Positions 25,320 to 35,509 of a stretch of 64,000 nucleotides of DNA are shown piece after piece. Below the pieces are notes generated by a model, which saw only the letters and a program-made list of their open reading frames with translations, was not told where the DNA came from and ran no database searches. Positions within the stretch are counted from its first letter, which is position 1. Every line of letters starts with the position of its first letter. A program made the translations under genes and the position numbers. Source of the stretch: Alkalihalophilus marmarensis DSM 21297 (GTDB taxonomy: Bacteria; Bacillota; Bacilli; Bacillales; Bacillaceae_D); NCBI RefSeq assembly GCF_000474275.2, contig NZ_ATAE01000020.1, forward strand, positions 1 to 64,000. Reading direction: 5' to 3'.

Positions 25320-26323
25320 TCCATCCAAGTATTATCAAAAAACAGCGCATGATTTTAATTGTCTTAACGGTTCTAATCATACTTACAGCGGCCATCGGAG
25401 CAAGCATAGGCCCCTCTTCCCTCTCTTTTAACCGCATCCTCCCTACTCTGTTTGGTCAGGGAGAATTTAAAGAGGAATTTATCTTATTTTCTGTGAGGCT
25501 GCCTAGAATTATTGTAACTCTTCTTGCAGGTATGGCCCTTGCTTTATCCGGCGCAATCTTACAAGGCATTACACGAAATGATTTGGCTGACCCGGGTATT
25601 ATCGGCATTAATTCTGGAGCCGGCGTTGGAGTAGCTGTCTTTTATTTATTTTTCCCGGTTAGTAATGGCAGCTTTGTCTTTTTGCTCCCTCTGATCGCCT
25701 TTGCCTCTGCGCTCATAACAGCAATAGCGATCTACTTATTCGCATATAATCGTACAACAGGCCTTGCTCCTGTGCGGTTAGTGTTAACGGGTGTAGGGTT
25801 TTCGATGGCTTTATCAGGTGTGATGATTTTACTCTTTTCTTCTGTTGATCCATTTAAAGTAGATTTTATTGCCCGGTGGATGGCAGGAAATGTGTGGGGG
25901 GCCGATTGGCCATTTATTTGGGCGATACTGCCTTGGCTTGTTATTTTAATTCCTTTTACGCTGTATAAAGCAAACCGACTGAACATTCTCGGGCTTGGTG
26001 AGCCGGCTGCGATTGGAGTGGGTATTCGAGTCGAGCGTGAACGATTTGTACTGTTGATCACAGCCGTAGCTCTTGCTGCATCAGCTGTTTCAGTTACCGG
26101 AGGGATTGCTTTTATCGGTCTGATGGCTCCTCATATGGCAAAGGCGTTGGTTGGACCAAGAAATCAGCTCTACATTCCTGTCGCAATCCTGCTTGGCGGC
26201 TGGCTCTTAGTGTTAGCTGATACGGTTGGACGAAATCTTGTCGAACCGGACGGGATCCCAACAGGCATCATGGTCGCGTTAATCGGTGCTCCTTATTTTA
26301 TGTATTTGTTGATGAGAAAATAA
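25316..26323 (+). CDS. Iron-siderophore ABC transporter permease 2, FecCD family
   Basis: A 335-residue partner of the preceding permease, with LSGAILQGITRNDLADPG and GIAFIGLMAPHMAK. Its ATG overlaps the preceding stop by four bases (ATGA), so the two are translationally coupled and probably made in equal amounts. No siderophore synthesis genes are nearby, so the ligand may be foreign or made elsewhere. Confidence 0.92.
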   Translation: MIHPSIIKKQRMILIVLTVLIILTAAIGASIGPSSLSFNRILPTLFGQGEFKEEFILFSVRLPRIIVTLLAGMALALSGAILQGITRNDLADPGIIGINSGAGVGVAVFYLFFPVSNGSFVFLLPLIAFASALITAIAIYLFAYNRTTGLAPVRLVLTGVGFSMALSGVMILLFSSVDPFKVDFIARWMAGNVWGADWPFIWAILPWLVILIPFTLYKANRLNILGLGEPAAIGVGIRVERERFVLLITAVALAASAVSVTGGIAFIGLMAPHMAKALVGPRNQLYIPVAILLGGWLLVLADTVGRNLVEPDGIPTGIMVALIGAPYFMYLLMRK

Positions 26324-26379
26324 TAGATATTTATACGTTTACCTAATATAGCCCTAGTTATTTCATGGAGAGACAACCC

Positions 26380-26408
26380 TTGTTGAATAGTAAAAATTAA
26401 GATACAAT
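26380..26408 (+). promoter_or_regulatory. Promoter of the first MEDS histidine kinase
   Basis: TTGTTG (26380-26385) and TACAAT (26403-26408) are separated by 17 bases, giving a start about 55 bp before the kinase ATG. It marks the kinase as separate from the siderophore operon. Confidence 0.6.
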
Positions 26409-26470
26409 ATTTGAATCTATAAAGCAGGGATTGTTTTAAATCTTAATCCCAAGAAAGGGTTGTATGAACG

Positions 26471-28228
26471 ATGGAGAAAACAGATTCTCTATATACATTA
26501 TTACAAAATCAGGATCATACGGACTCCATCCAAGCCTACTACACTTACACTGAGCGTAAAAAATATTTAAATCATGTTTTCCAATTTGTAAGTTTTGCAA
26601 TAAAGCATGATTATAAAGTTATATGTATAGAAGATGACTCTCTTTATCAAGAATTGCTTTCTCAATTATCACTAGTATACTCTGATGACTTGCTTAAAAA
26701 TATTACCTTTTATGACAGCAGCGAATTTTATCTTGCCTCAAATGTATTTAAAGGAGAGGACCACTCTTCAAAACTATTAAATGTAATGAAACCCATAGTA
26801 AGCGATGGGCACCATCTCATGATGTGGGGTCATATAAAATTTGCAAATGAAAAAGCTATTCTTCAACAACTCAAAAAGTTTAAAGATTATTGCGATCCAT
26901 TTATTACAGAGCACCAAATATCAACAGTGTGTGCGATGAATGGGTTTAACACCCCTGCCTATATTCAAACAGAATTATTAAAAACACATAAATATTTTAT
27001 GACCGATGATGAAATTACTAAATCAGGTATCTTTAAGATGGGGTATTATCACGTCGAAGAAGAGTTAGAGAAGAAACGTATACATATGATTGAACAACAG
27101 AACAGGCAACTCTCAATTGATAATGAAAAATTGAGTAACGCGTATGAACTGCTTAGTAGACAAAAAAAGGAATATCGCAAACTATTAACTGAGTTACCCA
27201 TTGCTACATTTATTACCAAATCAGATTGTATAGTATATGCGAATGAAAAAGCTCTCATAGATTTAGAGCTCCCGAACTTTGAATTTATTCAAGATGTAAA
27301 TGTATTTGAGATCATTCAATTTATTGATCATTCTATTAAAGAGCAATGGATACTAAGCCTTCAATCAAATCAAGATTTTCAACTGAAAGAAGTAGAACTT
27401 ATCCTTTCTAATGGGCAGGTTAAAACGTTTGAACTAAAGTCGATGCGAACTTGGTATCAAGGCGGCGAAGCCATTTTACATGTTCTAATTGATTTAACTC
27501 CATATAAAGTGTTAGAAAAAGAAATGATTCGTTCAGAAAAATTAAATATTGCCGGGCAGCTGGCGGCAGGGATTGCCCATGAAATTAAAAACCCCCTCAC
27601 TGCGATCAAAGGCTTCTACAAATTGTTTAAACTTAATATGGGGAAAGAATTCTATTATAAAATAATTGATGATGAACTTAATCGGATTGAACAAATTGCT
27701 AATGAATTCTTAGCTTTATCTAAACCTCATTCAAATGTATTTGAAGTTCACTCGATTTCAAAAATCATTCAAGAAGTGAAAACTTTACTAGAAACAGAAG
27801 CCATTCTTAAAGGAAATGAGATTATTACGTCCTTTCAAAAAAGTGACGAGCTTTTCATTTATTGCGAAGAAACAAAAATGAAACAGGTATTTGTTAACCT
27901 CATTAAGAATGCCATTGAAGCTACAACAAACGGGCACATAATTATAACGACCAAACTACGAGACGAAAATGTAGAAATCAGCATACAAGATCAAGGTTGC
28001 GGGATTTCAGAAAGTATCTTAAAAAAAGTGGGAGAACCTTTCTTTACAACGAAAGAAACAGGAACTGGCTTAGGTTTATTAATTTGCGATAAAATTATTG
28101 ATACTCACAACGGAACTAGAACCATAGAAAGTCAGGAAGGAGCAGGTACTAAGGTAACCATCCGTTTTCCGCGTGTTCCAAATGACCTATCTCCCACTTC
28201 AATTGAATCCCAGCCATTGCACCTTTAA
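26471..28228 (+). CDS. MEDS-PAS sensor histidine kinase, copy A
   Basis: A 585-residue soluble kinase. An N-terminal MEDS (DcmR-type sensory) domain covers about residues 15-190, with CAMNGF and the KTHKYFMTDDEI end. A short coiled coil (about 195-235) leads to a PAS domain (240-350). HisKA has H370 in AAGIAHEIKNPLTAIKGF; the ATPase shows the N box (FVNLIKNAIEA), DQGCGI and GTGLGL. No membrane segment or response regulator is present. The HisKA sequence resembles sporulation-type orphan kinases, so input into a phosphorelay is possible (inference). AAAGGG lies upstream. Confidence 0.85.
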   Translation: MEKTDSLYTLLQNQDHTDSIQAYYTYTERKKYLNHVFQFVSFAIKHDYKVICIEDDSLYQELLSQLSLVYSDDLLKNITFYDSSEFYLASNVFKGEDHSSKLLNVMKPIVSDGHHLMMWGHIKFANEKAILQQLKKFKDYCDPFITEHQISTVCAMNGFNTPAYIQTELLKTHKYFMTDDEITKSGIFKMGYYHVEEELEKKRIHMIEQQNRQLSIDNEKLSNAYELLSRQKKEYRKLLTELPIATFITKSDCIVYANEKALIDLELPNFEFIQDVNVFEIIQFIDHSIKEQWILSLQSNQDFQLKEVELILSNGQVKTFELKSMRTWYQGGEAILHVLIDLTPYKVLEKEMIRSEKLNIAGQLAAGIAHEIKNPLTAIKGFYKLFKLNMGKEFYYKIIDDELNRIEQIANEFLALSKPHSNVFEVHSISKIIQEVKTLLETEAILKGNEIITSFQKSDELFIYCEETKMKQVFVNLIKNAIEATTNGHIIITTKLRDENVEISIQDQGCGISESILKKVGEPFFTTKETGTGLGLLICDKIIDTHNGTRTIESQEGAGTKVTIRFPRVPNDLSPTSIESQPLHL

Positions 28229-28282
28229 AAAGTAACCTATAGTTTAGACACTTATAAAAGTCTCCCTATAGGTTACTTTTTT
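28228..28282 (+). terminator. Terminator after kinase A
   Basis: A 15-bp perfect stem (AAAAGTAACCTATAG at 28228-28242 with 28266-28280) overlaps the stop codon and ends in a T run. It separates the two paralogous kinases. The 270 bases that follow hold no clear gene. Confidence 0.85.
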
Positions 28283-28551
28283 GTATACTTAAATTACACT
28301 ACTATAGAAATACATCATACAGAGTATATATTGAGTAAAAGTTTTTTTACTATGAAAGAGATTAAACTATATTCAACTAATAAGTATGTAAAATCTTTAA
28401 GTACTTTATCATATTCATAGCCTGTTTTCATACATTCACATTTGTGAATTCTTACCATCATCAAAAGGACTTTGATACCTCGATGTGGAATAGGTTAAGA
28501 AAGAACCGTGTCGAAAAGAACTAGAAAGGAAAGGGTGGATCTACAATCGCT

Positions 28552-30318
28552 ATGGAAATGACAACTCCAATTCAAGCCTTATTAAATGAAAAAAATGGTA
28601 CTGAACCTATCCATGTCTACTACACCTTCTCTGAGCGCGAAAAGTATATTAAAAACGCTCTCGACTTTCTTAGTTACGCATTAGACCGTCGCTATAAAGT
28701 TCTCTTCGTTGAGGAAGAGTCCTTTTATGAGGAAATCATCTCCCATTTACGCATGATGTACCCTAATGATGTATTAGAGAAAATCCTTCACCAAGAAAGC
28801 AAGCAGTTTTACTTGTCTTCGCATTTATTTAATGCCGAGCAGAATTCAACTCGACTCTTAACTCTAATCTCCCCTCTACTTGAAGAAGGTCATCGTATCA
28901 TGATCTGGGGTCAGGTGCTTTTACCAAGTCAAAATTCCATTCTCTCACAATTAAGAACTTACGAGATCCAATGTGATCAATTTATTGCTGAGCACGAGCT
29001 TACGACTGTTTGTGCATATAATGGCTTTATAACCCCTGCTTACATTCAAACGGAACTCCTTAAAACGCATAAATATTTTATGACTGATGATGAAATAACG
29101 ATCTCAGGGCTTTATCAGAGAGACTACTTGCAGTTAATGAACGAGCAAGATAAAGACAGGATGGCTAATATCGAACGTGAAAATAAACAACTTATTCTAG
29201 ATAATGAAAAATTAAGTAAGGCCTATGAACTAATAGCAAGAAAGAAATTTGAATACTGGAAGCTTTTGCAAGAGCTTCCTATTTCCATCTTAATTACGAA
29301 AGAACATAAGGTCGTATTTGCGAATGAGAAAGCTCTCATAGACCTTGAGCTGCCAAGCTTTGATGAGATCAAAGGGGAAAGCGTCTTTCATTTTATTGAT
29401 CTAACAAATTATACTCTTAGAAAACAATGGATTGATACGTTGGATGCCAATCAAGAATATGATCTAAAAGAAGTCGAGTTAAAACTTGAAAATGGCAGTA
29501 TCAAAACCTTTAAGCTTAAATCGATACGAACATGGTACAAGGGCGGCGATGCAGCATTGCATGTGTTAATAGACCTCACTCCATACAAGCTGCTAGAACA
29601 GAAAATGATTCGTGCAGAAAAGTTAAACATTGCAGGTCAATTAGCTGCAGGAATAGCCCATGAAATTAAAAATCCGCTTACTTCTATTAAAGGGTTTTAT
29701 AAATTGATCAAGCATGGTATGGGAAAAGAAAGCTATTACACGATTATTGATGATGAACTAGATAGGATCGAACAAATCGCAAATGAATTTTTAATTTTAT
29801 CCAAACCTCATACCGATGTCTTCAAAGTTCATTCTATTTCGAGAATTATTGAGGAAGTGAAAACGCTTCTTGAAACGCAAGCGATTATAAAAGGAAATGA
29901 TATCATTACGTCCTATCAATATGAAGAAGAATTGCTCATTACTTGTGAAGAAACGAAGATCAAACAGGTATTTGTGAATCTTATAAAAAATGCCATAGAA
30001 GCGACATCCAATGGCCATATTTATATAACCGTTAAAAAGCGCGGCCAGTTTGTGGAGATCAGTGTAAGAGATGAAGGCTGCGGTATTTCTAATGACGCTT
30101 TAGCAAGAATATCTGAGCCTTTTTTTACTACAAAAGAAAAAGGCACGGGCCTGGGACTGCTTATTTGCGACAAGATTATCGATAATCATAATGGGACAAG
30201 GAAGATTGAAAGTAGAGAAGGCGTTGGTACAACGTTCACCATTACCTTTCCGCTTATGAAAAGTCCGCAGCCGTCTATTCCTGTTGATCCAGTGCTTTTG
30301 AGTGAGCACTCTATTTAA
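28552..30318 (+). CDS. MEDS-PAS sensor histidine kinase, copy B
   Basis: A 588-residue paralogue of the preceding kinase. The two align without gaps through residue 370 and share TPAYIQTELLKTHKYFMTDDEI and the PAS/HisKA linker. H370 is the phosphoacceptor, and DEGCGI and GTGLGL complete the ATPase. The MEDS domain has diverged more than the kinase core, suggesting different signals into the same partner. The ribosome site (AAAGGGTGG) lies rather far, about 15 bases, before the ATG. Expression is separate because of the terminator after copy A. Confidence 0.85.
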   Translation: MEMTTPIQALLNEKNGTEPIHVYYTFSEREKYIKNALDFLSYALDRRYKVLFVEEESFYEEIISHLRMMYPNDVLEKILHQESKQFYLSSHLFNAEQNSTRLLTLISPLLEEGHRIMIWGQVLLPSQNSILSQLRTYEIQCDQFIAEHELTTVCAYNGFITPAYIQTELLKTHKYFMTDDEITISGLYQRDYLQLMNEQDKDRMANIERENKQLILDNEKLSKAYELIARKKFEYWKLLQELPISILITKEHKVVFANEKALIDLELPSFDEIKGESVFHFIDLTNYTLRKQWIDTLDANQEYDLKEVELKLENGSIKTFKLKSIRTWYKGGDAALHVLIDLTPYKLLEQKMIRAEKLNIAGQLAAGIAHEIKNPLTSIKGFYKLIKHGMGKESYYTIIDDELDRIEQIANEFLILSKPHTDVFKVHSISRIIEEVKTLLETQAIIKGNDIITSYQYEEELLITCEETKIKQVFVNLIKNAIEATSNGHIYITVKKRGQFVEISVRDEGCGISNDALARISEPFFTTKEKGTGLGLLICDKIIDNHNGTRKIESREGVGTTFTITFPLMKSPQPSIPVDPVLLSEHSI

Positions 30319-30331
30319 CCGTTCTATACAA

Positions 30332-30363
30332 AAAAGGCTTATCCAATTGTGGATAAGCCTTTT
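30332..30363. terminator. Bidirectional terminator between kinase B and the BCCT gene
   Basis: AAAAGGCTTATCC (30332-30344) pairs perfectly with GGATAAGCCTTTT (30351-30363) around AATTGT. T runs follow on both strands, so it can end both convergent genes. Confidence 0.88.
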
Positions 30364-30369
30364 AAGTTA

Positions 30370-31899
30370 TTAACTCACTTTCTTCTTCTTCAATTCAACC
30401 GGTGGATTCGCACCTAAATCCTTTAATTCTTGATTCAGTGCTTTGACTAGTCCGTACGTCATCAATAGAACAATAAAAGTTAGCGGCAAGGCACTAACGA
30501 TAATCGCTGTCTGCAGTCCTTGCAAGCCTCCTGACACCATCAGCACACATGTTGCAGCAACTAAAATAATCCCCCACATGACTTTTACTTTATTCGATGG
30601 GTTAAGCTTTCCGCCTGTAGTCATCATGCCAAGAACAAACGTTGCCGAATCAGCTGATGTTACAAAGAATGTGGTAATTAGTGCAATTGTTAAGAATGAT
30701 AACAAAGCACCTAAAGGCAGCTGCTGGTAAACATAGAATAATGCTGTCTCAAGAGACTGACTAGATACAGCGAGTCCCTGTGTCAACTCTAAAAACATTC
30801 CTGTCCCGCCAAAAACGGTAAACCACATTGCACATACTAGTGATGGAACCAAAATAACGGCTACAGTAAATTCTCTAATCGTTCTTCCTTTTGAGACTCT
30901 GGCAATAAACATACCGACAAACGGCGCCCATGAAATCCACCATGCCCAGTAAAAGACGGTCCAGCCTTGAGTCCAAGCTGCTTCATTTTCATCAAATGGA
31001 GATAAACGTAAGCCCATTTGCATTAAATTCTGCATGTAGCTTCCAAGACTCGTTGTAAACATGTTCAGTAAAAATAATGTTGGTCCTAAAATAAGCATCG
31101 CAAAAAATAGCACGACTGCGATCGACATATTCGCATTACTTAAGTATTTAATTCCTTTAGAGATCCCTGTATTGGCTGAAACAATAAAGAGCACAGTGAT
31201 AATCCCCATAATCAGCATTTGAATGCCGAATGTATTAGGTACTCCAAATAGATATTCAAGCCCAGCATTAATTTGCTGTGATCCGAGTCCAAGCGATGCC
31301 GCTACACCAAATAATGTGGCGAATACAGCAGCAATATCAACCGCATGACCAATTGGCCCTTTCACTTTATCACCTAATACGGGATACAGGGTTGCACTCA
31401 TTAATCCTGGTGCGCCTTTTCTAAACTTTTGATAAGCCAGCGCCATGGCAACAACAGCATAGATTGCCCAAGCGTGAAGGCCCCAATGCAGCCACGTATA
31501 ACGCATACCCATAACAGCGGAAGCTTCTGTGCTTCCTTCTCCCATCGGAGGTGCAGAGAAGTGAGCAATTGGTTCTGATACTCCGTAAAATAACAGCCCT
31601 ATTCCCATCCCTGCTGAAAACAGCATTGCAAACCAAGTAGGACGGCTGTATTCAGGTTTAGAATCAGGCGCTCCTAATTTGATCTTTCCATACTTACTAA
31701 AAATCATAAATGCTGCAAACAGCAGGAAGAACGTCGCAACAAGCTGATAAAACCAACCAAATGATTCAAGCACAAAGGCTTGAGCGATATTCATTGCCTC
31801 ACCTAACTGTTCTGGAATTAACGCACCGATTAAAACAAAAATGGCGGCAATTCCAACTGAAATCTTAAACACTATCCTGTCGTCTTTAATAGTCAACAC
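30370..31899 (-). CDS. BCCT-family betaine/choline/carnitine transporter
   Basis: A 509-residue, twelve-helix sodium- or proton-coupled importer for trimethylammonium osmolytes. The signature FYWAWWISWAPFVGMFIARVS around residues 310-330 contains the aromatic box. OpuD/BetT-like; glycine betaine is the likeliest substrate in a salt- or alkali-tolerant Bacillus. The start is uncertain: GTG at 31899 or the TTG directly after it, both close to AGGA. Transcribed alone; the 160-240 bases upstream hold no gene. Confidence 0.9.
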   Translation of the reverse strand: MLTIKDDRIVFKISVGIAAIFVLIGALIPEQLGEAMNIAQAFVLESFGWFYQLVATFFLLFAAFMIFSKYGKIKLGAPDSKPEYSRPTWFAMLFSAGMGIGLLFYGVSEPIAHFSAPPMGEGSTEASAVMGMRYTWLHWGLHAWAIYAVVAMALAYQKFRKGAPGLMSATLYPVLGDKVKGPIGHAVDIAAVFATLFGVAASLGLGSQQINAGLEYLFGVPNTFGIQMLIMGIITVLFIVSANTGISKGIKYLSNANMSIAVVLFFAMLILGPTLFLLNMFTTSLGSYMQNLMQMGLRLSPFDENEAAWTQGWTVFYWAWWISWAPFVGMFIARVSKGRTIREFTVAVILVPSLVCAMWFTVFGGTGMFLELTQGLAVSSQSLETALFYVYQQLPLGALLSFLTIALITTFFVTSADSATFVLGMMTTGGKLNPSNKVKVMWGIILVAATCVLMVSGGLQGLQTAIIVSALPLTFIVLLMTYGLVKALNQELKDLGANPPVELKKKKVS

Positions 31900-32149
31900 T
31901 TCCTATTCAATTATTTTTTCCCCTATCTTCAATGAAAACACTTTACTATTTAACCACATACTTGATGTTGATTTAAAACGCCGTTCGTATGGATAAATCG
32001 TGATATGCAGTGATATACTATAGCAATCTAGTATTAGGATGGAGATCTTAACTATTCCGCTAGATTCGTAACAAATCCTTATGTTTCCTCAATAATTTTA
32101 GGATTTTTTGGAAGAGTTTACATTGGTGACGCTTACAATATTCTAGTTT

Positions 32150-32193
32150 TAATGAAAAAAGCAGTCCATACCCTCGTGACATAGACTGCTTTA
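32150..32193 (-). terminator. Terminator of the SDR gene
   Basis: On the minus strand AAAGCAGTC pairs with GACTGCTTT (32185-32193 with 32159-32167), followed by TTTTCATT. It lies just past the SDR stop codon. Confidence 0.75.
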
Positions 32194-32198
32194 AGGCA

Positions 32199-32951
32199 TT
32201 AAAATTTAGTATTCGTAAAGCCTCCATCAATTCTGATGACTTCACCGTTGATATACTCTGCTTTTGACGTCAGCAAAAATGTGACAAGTTCCGCTACTTC
32301 TTCTGGCGTTCCAAGTCGTTTTTGCGGGATACCGCTTTCTGCACTTGCTTTCATTTTCGGGTTCGCTTCAAAATAAGACTTCACCATAGGCGTTTCAGTA
32401 GGACCTGGAGCAATTGCATTTACCCTGAGCCCGTCTTTTGCATACTCTGCGACCAGACTCTTCGTTAAGCCGACGATCCCATGCTTTGTTGCTGAATAGG
32501 TGACAACCGTATCCTGACCAATTACGCCAGCACTTGAAGCGGTATTAACAATTGAGCCGCCTCCATTTTTCAGCATCACTTCTGCGACATATCGAATGCC
32601 GTACAAAGCACCGAGCAAGTTAATCCCAACAATCTGTTCAATTTCCTTAATATCAGTCTCAAGAAAATACGCTCCGCTGCCTGAAATTCCAGCATTGTTG
32701 AAAAAGTAATCAATCGTGCCAAAATACTCTATCGTCTCATCTACATATCTTTTCACATCTTCTGCTTTTGAGACATCTGCTTTAATAAAAATCGCATCCT
32801 GGCCGAGTTCTTTAACCGCTTCAACTGTTTGATTACCACCTTCATCACTTACATCGACAACTGCAATATTTACCCCTTCTTCAGCTAAACGAATTGCACA
32901 AGACTGCCCCAATCCGCTGCCGCCCCCAGTAATAACCGCTACTTTACTCAC
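32199..32951 (-). CDS. Short-chain dehydrogenase/reductase
   Basis: A classical SDR of 250 residues. The cofactor motif is TGGGSGLG, NNAG follows the fourth strand, and the catalytic set is Ser in NTASSAG, then YSATK. An Asp after strand 2 (VVDVSD) favours NAD(H). The substrate cannot be read. GGAGG seven bases before a GTG at 32951 decides the start (MSKVAVITGG); the frame extends six codons upstream. It is a single gene with its own terminator. Confidence 0.9.
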   Translation of the reverse strand: MSKVAVITGGGSGLGQSCAIRLAEEGVNIAVVDVSDEGGNQTVEAVKELGQDAIFIKADVSKAEDVKRYVDETIEYFGTIDYFFNNAGISGSGAYFLETDIKEIEQIVGINLLGALYGIRYVAEVMLKNGGGSIVNTASSAGVIGQDTVVTYSATKHGIVGLTKSLVAEYAKDGLRVNAIAPGPTETPMVKSYFEANPKMKASAESGIPQKRLGTPEEVAELVTFLLTSKAEYINGEVIRIDGGFTNTKF

Positions 32952-33128
32952 AAACATTCCTCCTGTCATTTACTATGTACAAAATTGGACCACATTTTTC
33001 CTACTACTATACAATACCCTGTTTGGATAATAAATATCATCGACGTAAAGAATTTTTCCCCTGACTTGATAAAGTCTGAATATGGTAAAATGAACACTAC
33101 TTCATCTTGAAATGAGTTGTCATGTTGA

Positions 33129-34076
33129 ATGAGTATTATTGAAAAATTATATTCCATCATTATTTTAGCGGCGGTTATCCTTGGATTAAGCCTAGGTCAA
33201 GTCGATCTGATACGTATTCATGCTGAGAGTCTTATTGTTCCTTTTTTATTAGCTATGCTCTACATCACCTTTTTGCAAATACCGCTTGATCAATTGAAAA
33301 AAGCGTTCAAAAACATCAAATTCACCTCAACCTCACTCTTGCTGAATTTTGTCTGGACACCTGTTTTTGCTTGGTTACTAGCCATGGTTTTCTTAAGTGA
33401 TCATCCGGCGCTCTATATTGGTTTCATCATGCTGATGGTGACACCGTGCACAGATTGGTATTTAATTTTCACAGGCATTGCAAGAGGAAATGTGGCCCTC
33501 TCAGCTGCGATCCTGCCGTTAAACTTGGTGCTTCAAGTTGTGCTGCTGCCTATCTATTTAATACTGTTTGCTGGGTCGTCTGGTGTTGTTGAGCTTAGCT
33601 TTTTAATAGAAAGTGTGCTAGTAGTGTTGCTGCTTCCTCTTATGCTGGCTGTGGTAACAAATCTTATATTAAGCAGGCGTAAAGGACTCCAAGAAGCGAT
33701 ACTAGAAAAGCTAAGTCCCTTGCCTATCCTCTTGTTGAGTCTCGCAATTATGGCGATGTTTGCTGCACAAGGACAATTGCTGCTTCAGAGCTTAGAATTG
33801 CTATGGATCATTTTCTTACCGATCCTCCTCTTCTTTATTGTAAATTTATTTATCTCTCAAAAAGCCGGCGAGCTCCTTAAGTTTTCATACAGCGATTGCG
33901 TGAGCTTAAGTTTGACGACACTCGCTAGAAATTCTCCGATTGCTTTGGCGATTGCGATGACAGCCTTCCCTGATGAGCCTTTCATTGCGCTGATACTTGT
34001 GATCGGCCCGCTGATTGAGCTGCCTATTCTAGCAGGGATCTCACAAGTGTTGTTGCGGCCTTCAGCTCGAAATTAG
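33129..34076 (+). CDS. ACR3/bile acid:sodium symporter-superfamily transporter
   Basis: A 315-residue, about ten-helix protein. TPCTDWYLIFTGIARGN in the fourth helix region and the later SLTTLARNSPIALAIA match the arsenite exporter/BASS superfamily. True Acr3 pumps use a conserved Cys at this first site, present here (PCTDW). No arsR or arsC lies nearby, so arsenite export is only one possibility, and a different anion may be carried. The ATG at 33129 has no good ribosome site. Confidence 0.75.
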   Translation: MSIIEKLYSIIILAAVILGLSLGQVDLIRIHAESLIVPFLLAMLYITFLQIPLDQLKKAFKNIKFTSTSLLLNFVWTPVFAWLLAMVFLSDHPALYIGFIMLMVTPCTDWYLIFTGIARGNVALSAAILPLNLVLQVVLLPIYLILFAGSSGVVELSFLIESVLVVLLLPLMLAVVTNLILSRRKGLQEAILEKLSPLPILLLSLAIMAMFAAQGQLLLQSLELLWIIFLPILLFFIVNLFISQKAGELLKFSYSDCVSLSLTTLARNSPIALAIAMTAFPDEPFIALILVIGPLIELPILAGISQVLLRPSARN

Positions 34077-34094
34077 CTTTTTAAAGCACTAAAA

Positions 34095-34139
34095 AGACAC
34101 CCTCGCTTCTTGCTTGAAGCGAAGATGTCTCCTTTTTTG
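34095..34139. terminator. Bidirectional terminator between the ACR3-type and 2HCT genes
   Basis: A stem built from AGACA...TCGCTTC and GAAGCGA...GTCT (34096-34130) encloses TTGCTT and is flanked by T runs on both strands. It can end both convergent genes. Confidence 0.8.
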
Positions 34140-34146
34140 TATAAAC

Positions 34147-35478
34147 TTAAACGAGCAGCGGTATAATCAATCCGGCTAAAAGAAGGATAAGCGCCCCGCC
34201 AAGTCTTGATGCAATTTGTGCAAAAGGCATTAACTGCATGCGTTTAGCAGCAGATAAAACGGCAACGTCTCCTGTACCGCCCATATTGGCCATACATAAA
34301 CCAGCTGAGATTGCAGACTCAATTGGATAGAATCCAACTAAACGCCCAAGTAATGCTGCTCCCATTACGGCTCCAAATACTACTCCCGCAACAAGTAAAA
34401 TATACTGCAAGCTTAGTGCTGCTAAGACTGAATCAAGATCGGTGAAGGCTACCCCAATTCCGAATAATAAAGCAAGCGTCCATGTTTTTGCGACAAATTG
34501 ATACCACTGGCTTGCTCCTTCAACGACTGTTTCAGGAATAAGATCAAGTATTTTCACTAACGCGACTAACATAATCATTAACGCATATGGATGAAGCGGA
34601 ATAAATGCTCCTAACAGATGTCCTAATGCAAAGAATAAAAGAGCAGCTAGAAGTCCGATACCCATTTTAGAAATATCAAAGCTTGACTGTTTCTCTTCAA
34701 TTTTAAACCCTGGAATCAACTGACCATTTCCTGATAAAGACGGCATTTTATTGCCAAGCGAGTTTAACAGACTCGCAAAAACGATTGCAAAGACATTTCC
34801 GAGTGCGAGTGCCGGCACGAGAATGGAAATATAATAGCTCGGAGGATTCCCTAAAAACTCAGAATACACCTGCGCCATTGGGATCGCCCCCGCCCCCATG
34901 CCGCCGCCTAAGATTGGCAGAGCGATAACTAACACAGCATCTTGGACGGAAAAACCAATTAAGAAACCGACAATCCCGGCAATAACCATTGCACCGATGA
35001 CTGCTCCAAAAATCGGTACAAAATAACGTACGCCAATTTTGACTAGCACTTTTGAATTCATTCCTAGGATACTTCCTGTAATTAACGCAGCAATATAGAA
35101 ATCAAGAAATCCGCCTGTTGTCATAAATTCATCGACGCCTGTAATCACACTTTCAGGAAGAAGACCAGCATACACCATATATGCCGACCCAAAAATCGCC
35201 ACAATCGCTCCCCCGCCTAAATAAGACTTAATAATTGGCAGACGGTCACCGATCCAGCCAAGCGCTTCTCCTAAAACCACCATTACTAGAAGACTTCCAA
35301 TCATTCCTGTTGGCAGGTTTCCTGTATAAAGTGTCACTAGTGTAATCGTTAAAAAAACAGCAAACCAAACTAGCGGCAGGCCCATAATTTTGAGTTGGTC
35401 TTTTCTTTTCCTATCATACACTTTTAGTTCGTTTGCAGTTAATTCTTCTGTGTGAAGTTTCTTTGCTGATTCTCCCAT
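34147..35478 (-). CDS. maeN: 2-hydroxycarboxylate transporter (malate/citrate:sodium symporter)
   Basis: A 443-residue carrier of the 2HCT family (CitS, CimH, MaeN). Two signature re-entrant loops are present: GGGMGAGAIPM and MANMGGTGDVAVLSAAKRM, the latter with a substrate-binding Arg region following (SRLGG). It should couple malate uptake to sodium. The start is probably ATG 35478, eight bases after GAGGAG. The neighbouring malic enzyme and MalKR-type regulators make malate the likely substrate. Confidence 0.88.
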   Translation of the reverse strand: MGESAKKLHTEELTANELKVYDRKRKDQLKIMGLPLVWFAVFLTITLVTLYTGNLPTGMIGSLLVMVVLGEALGWIGDRLPIIKSYLGGGAIVAIFGSAYMVYAGLLPESVITGVDEFMTTGGFLDFYIAALITGSILGMNSKVLVKIGVRYFVPIFGAVIGAMVIAGIVGFLIGFSVQDAVLVIALPILGGGMGAGAIPMAQVYSEFLGNPPSYYISILVPALALGNVFAIVFASLLNSLGNKMPSLSGNGQLIPGFKIEEKQSSFDISKMGIGLLAALLFFALGHLLGAFIPLHPYALMIMLVALVKILDLIPETVVEGASQWYQFVAKTWTLALLFGIGVAFTDLDSVLAALSLQYILLVAGVVFGAVMGAALLGRLVGFYPIESAISAGLCMANMGGTGDVAVLSAAKRMQLMPFAQIASRLGGALILLLAGLIIPLLV

Positions 35479-35509
35479 CTCCTGCACTCCTCTCTACTCT
35501 ATCTATGCT

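Noticed and set aside
33129-34076. Calling an arsenic-resistance operon
   Set aside because: No arsR, arsC or arsenite-linked gene is adjacent; only superfamily membership is supported.
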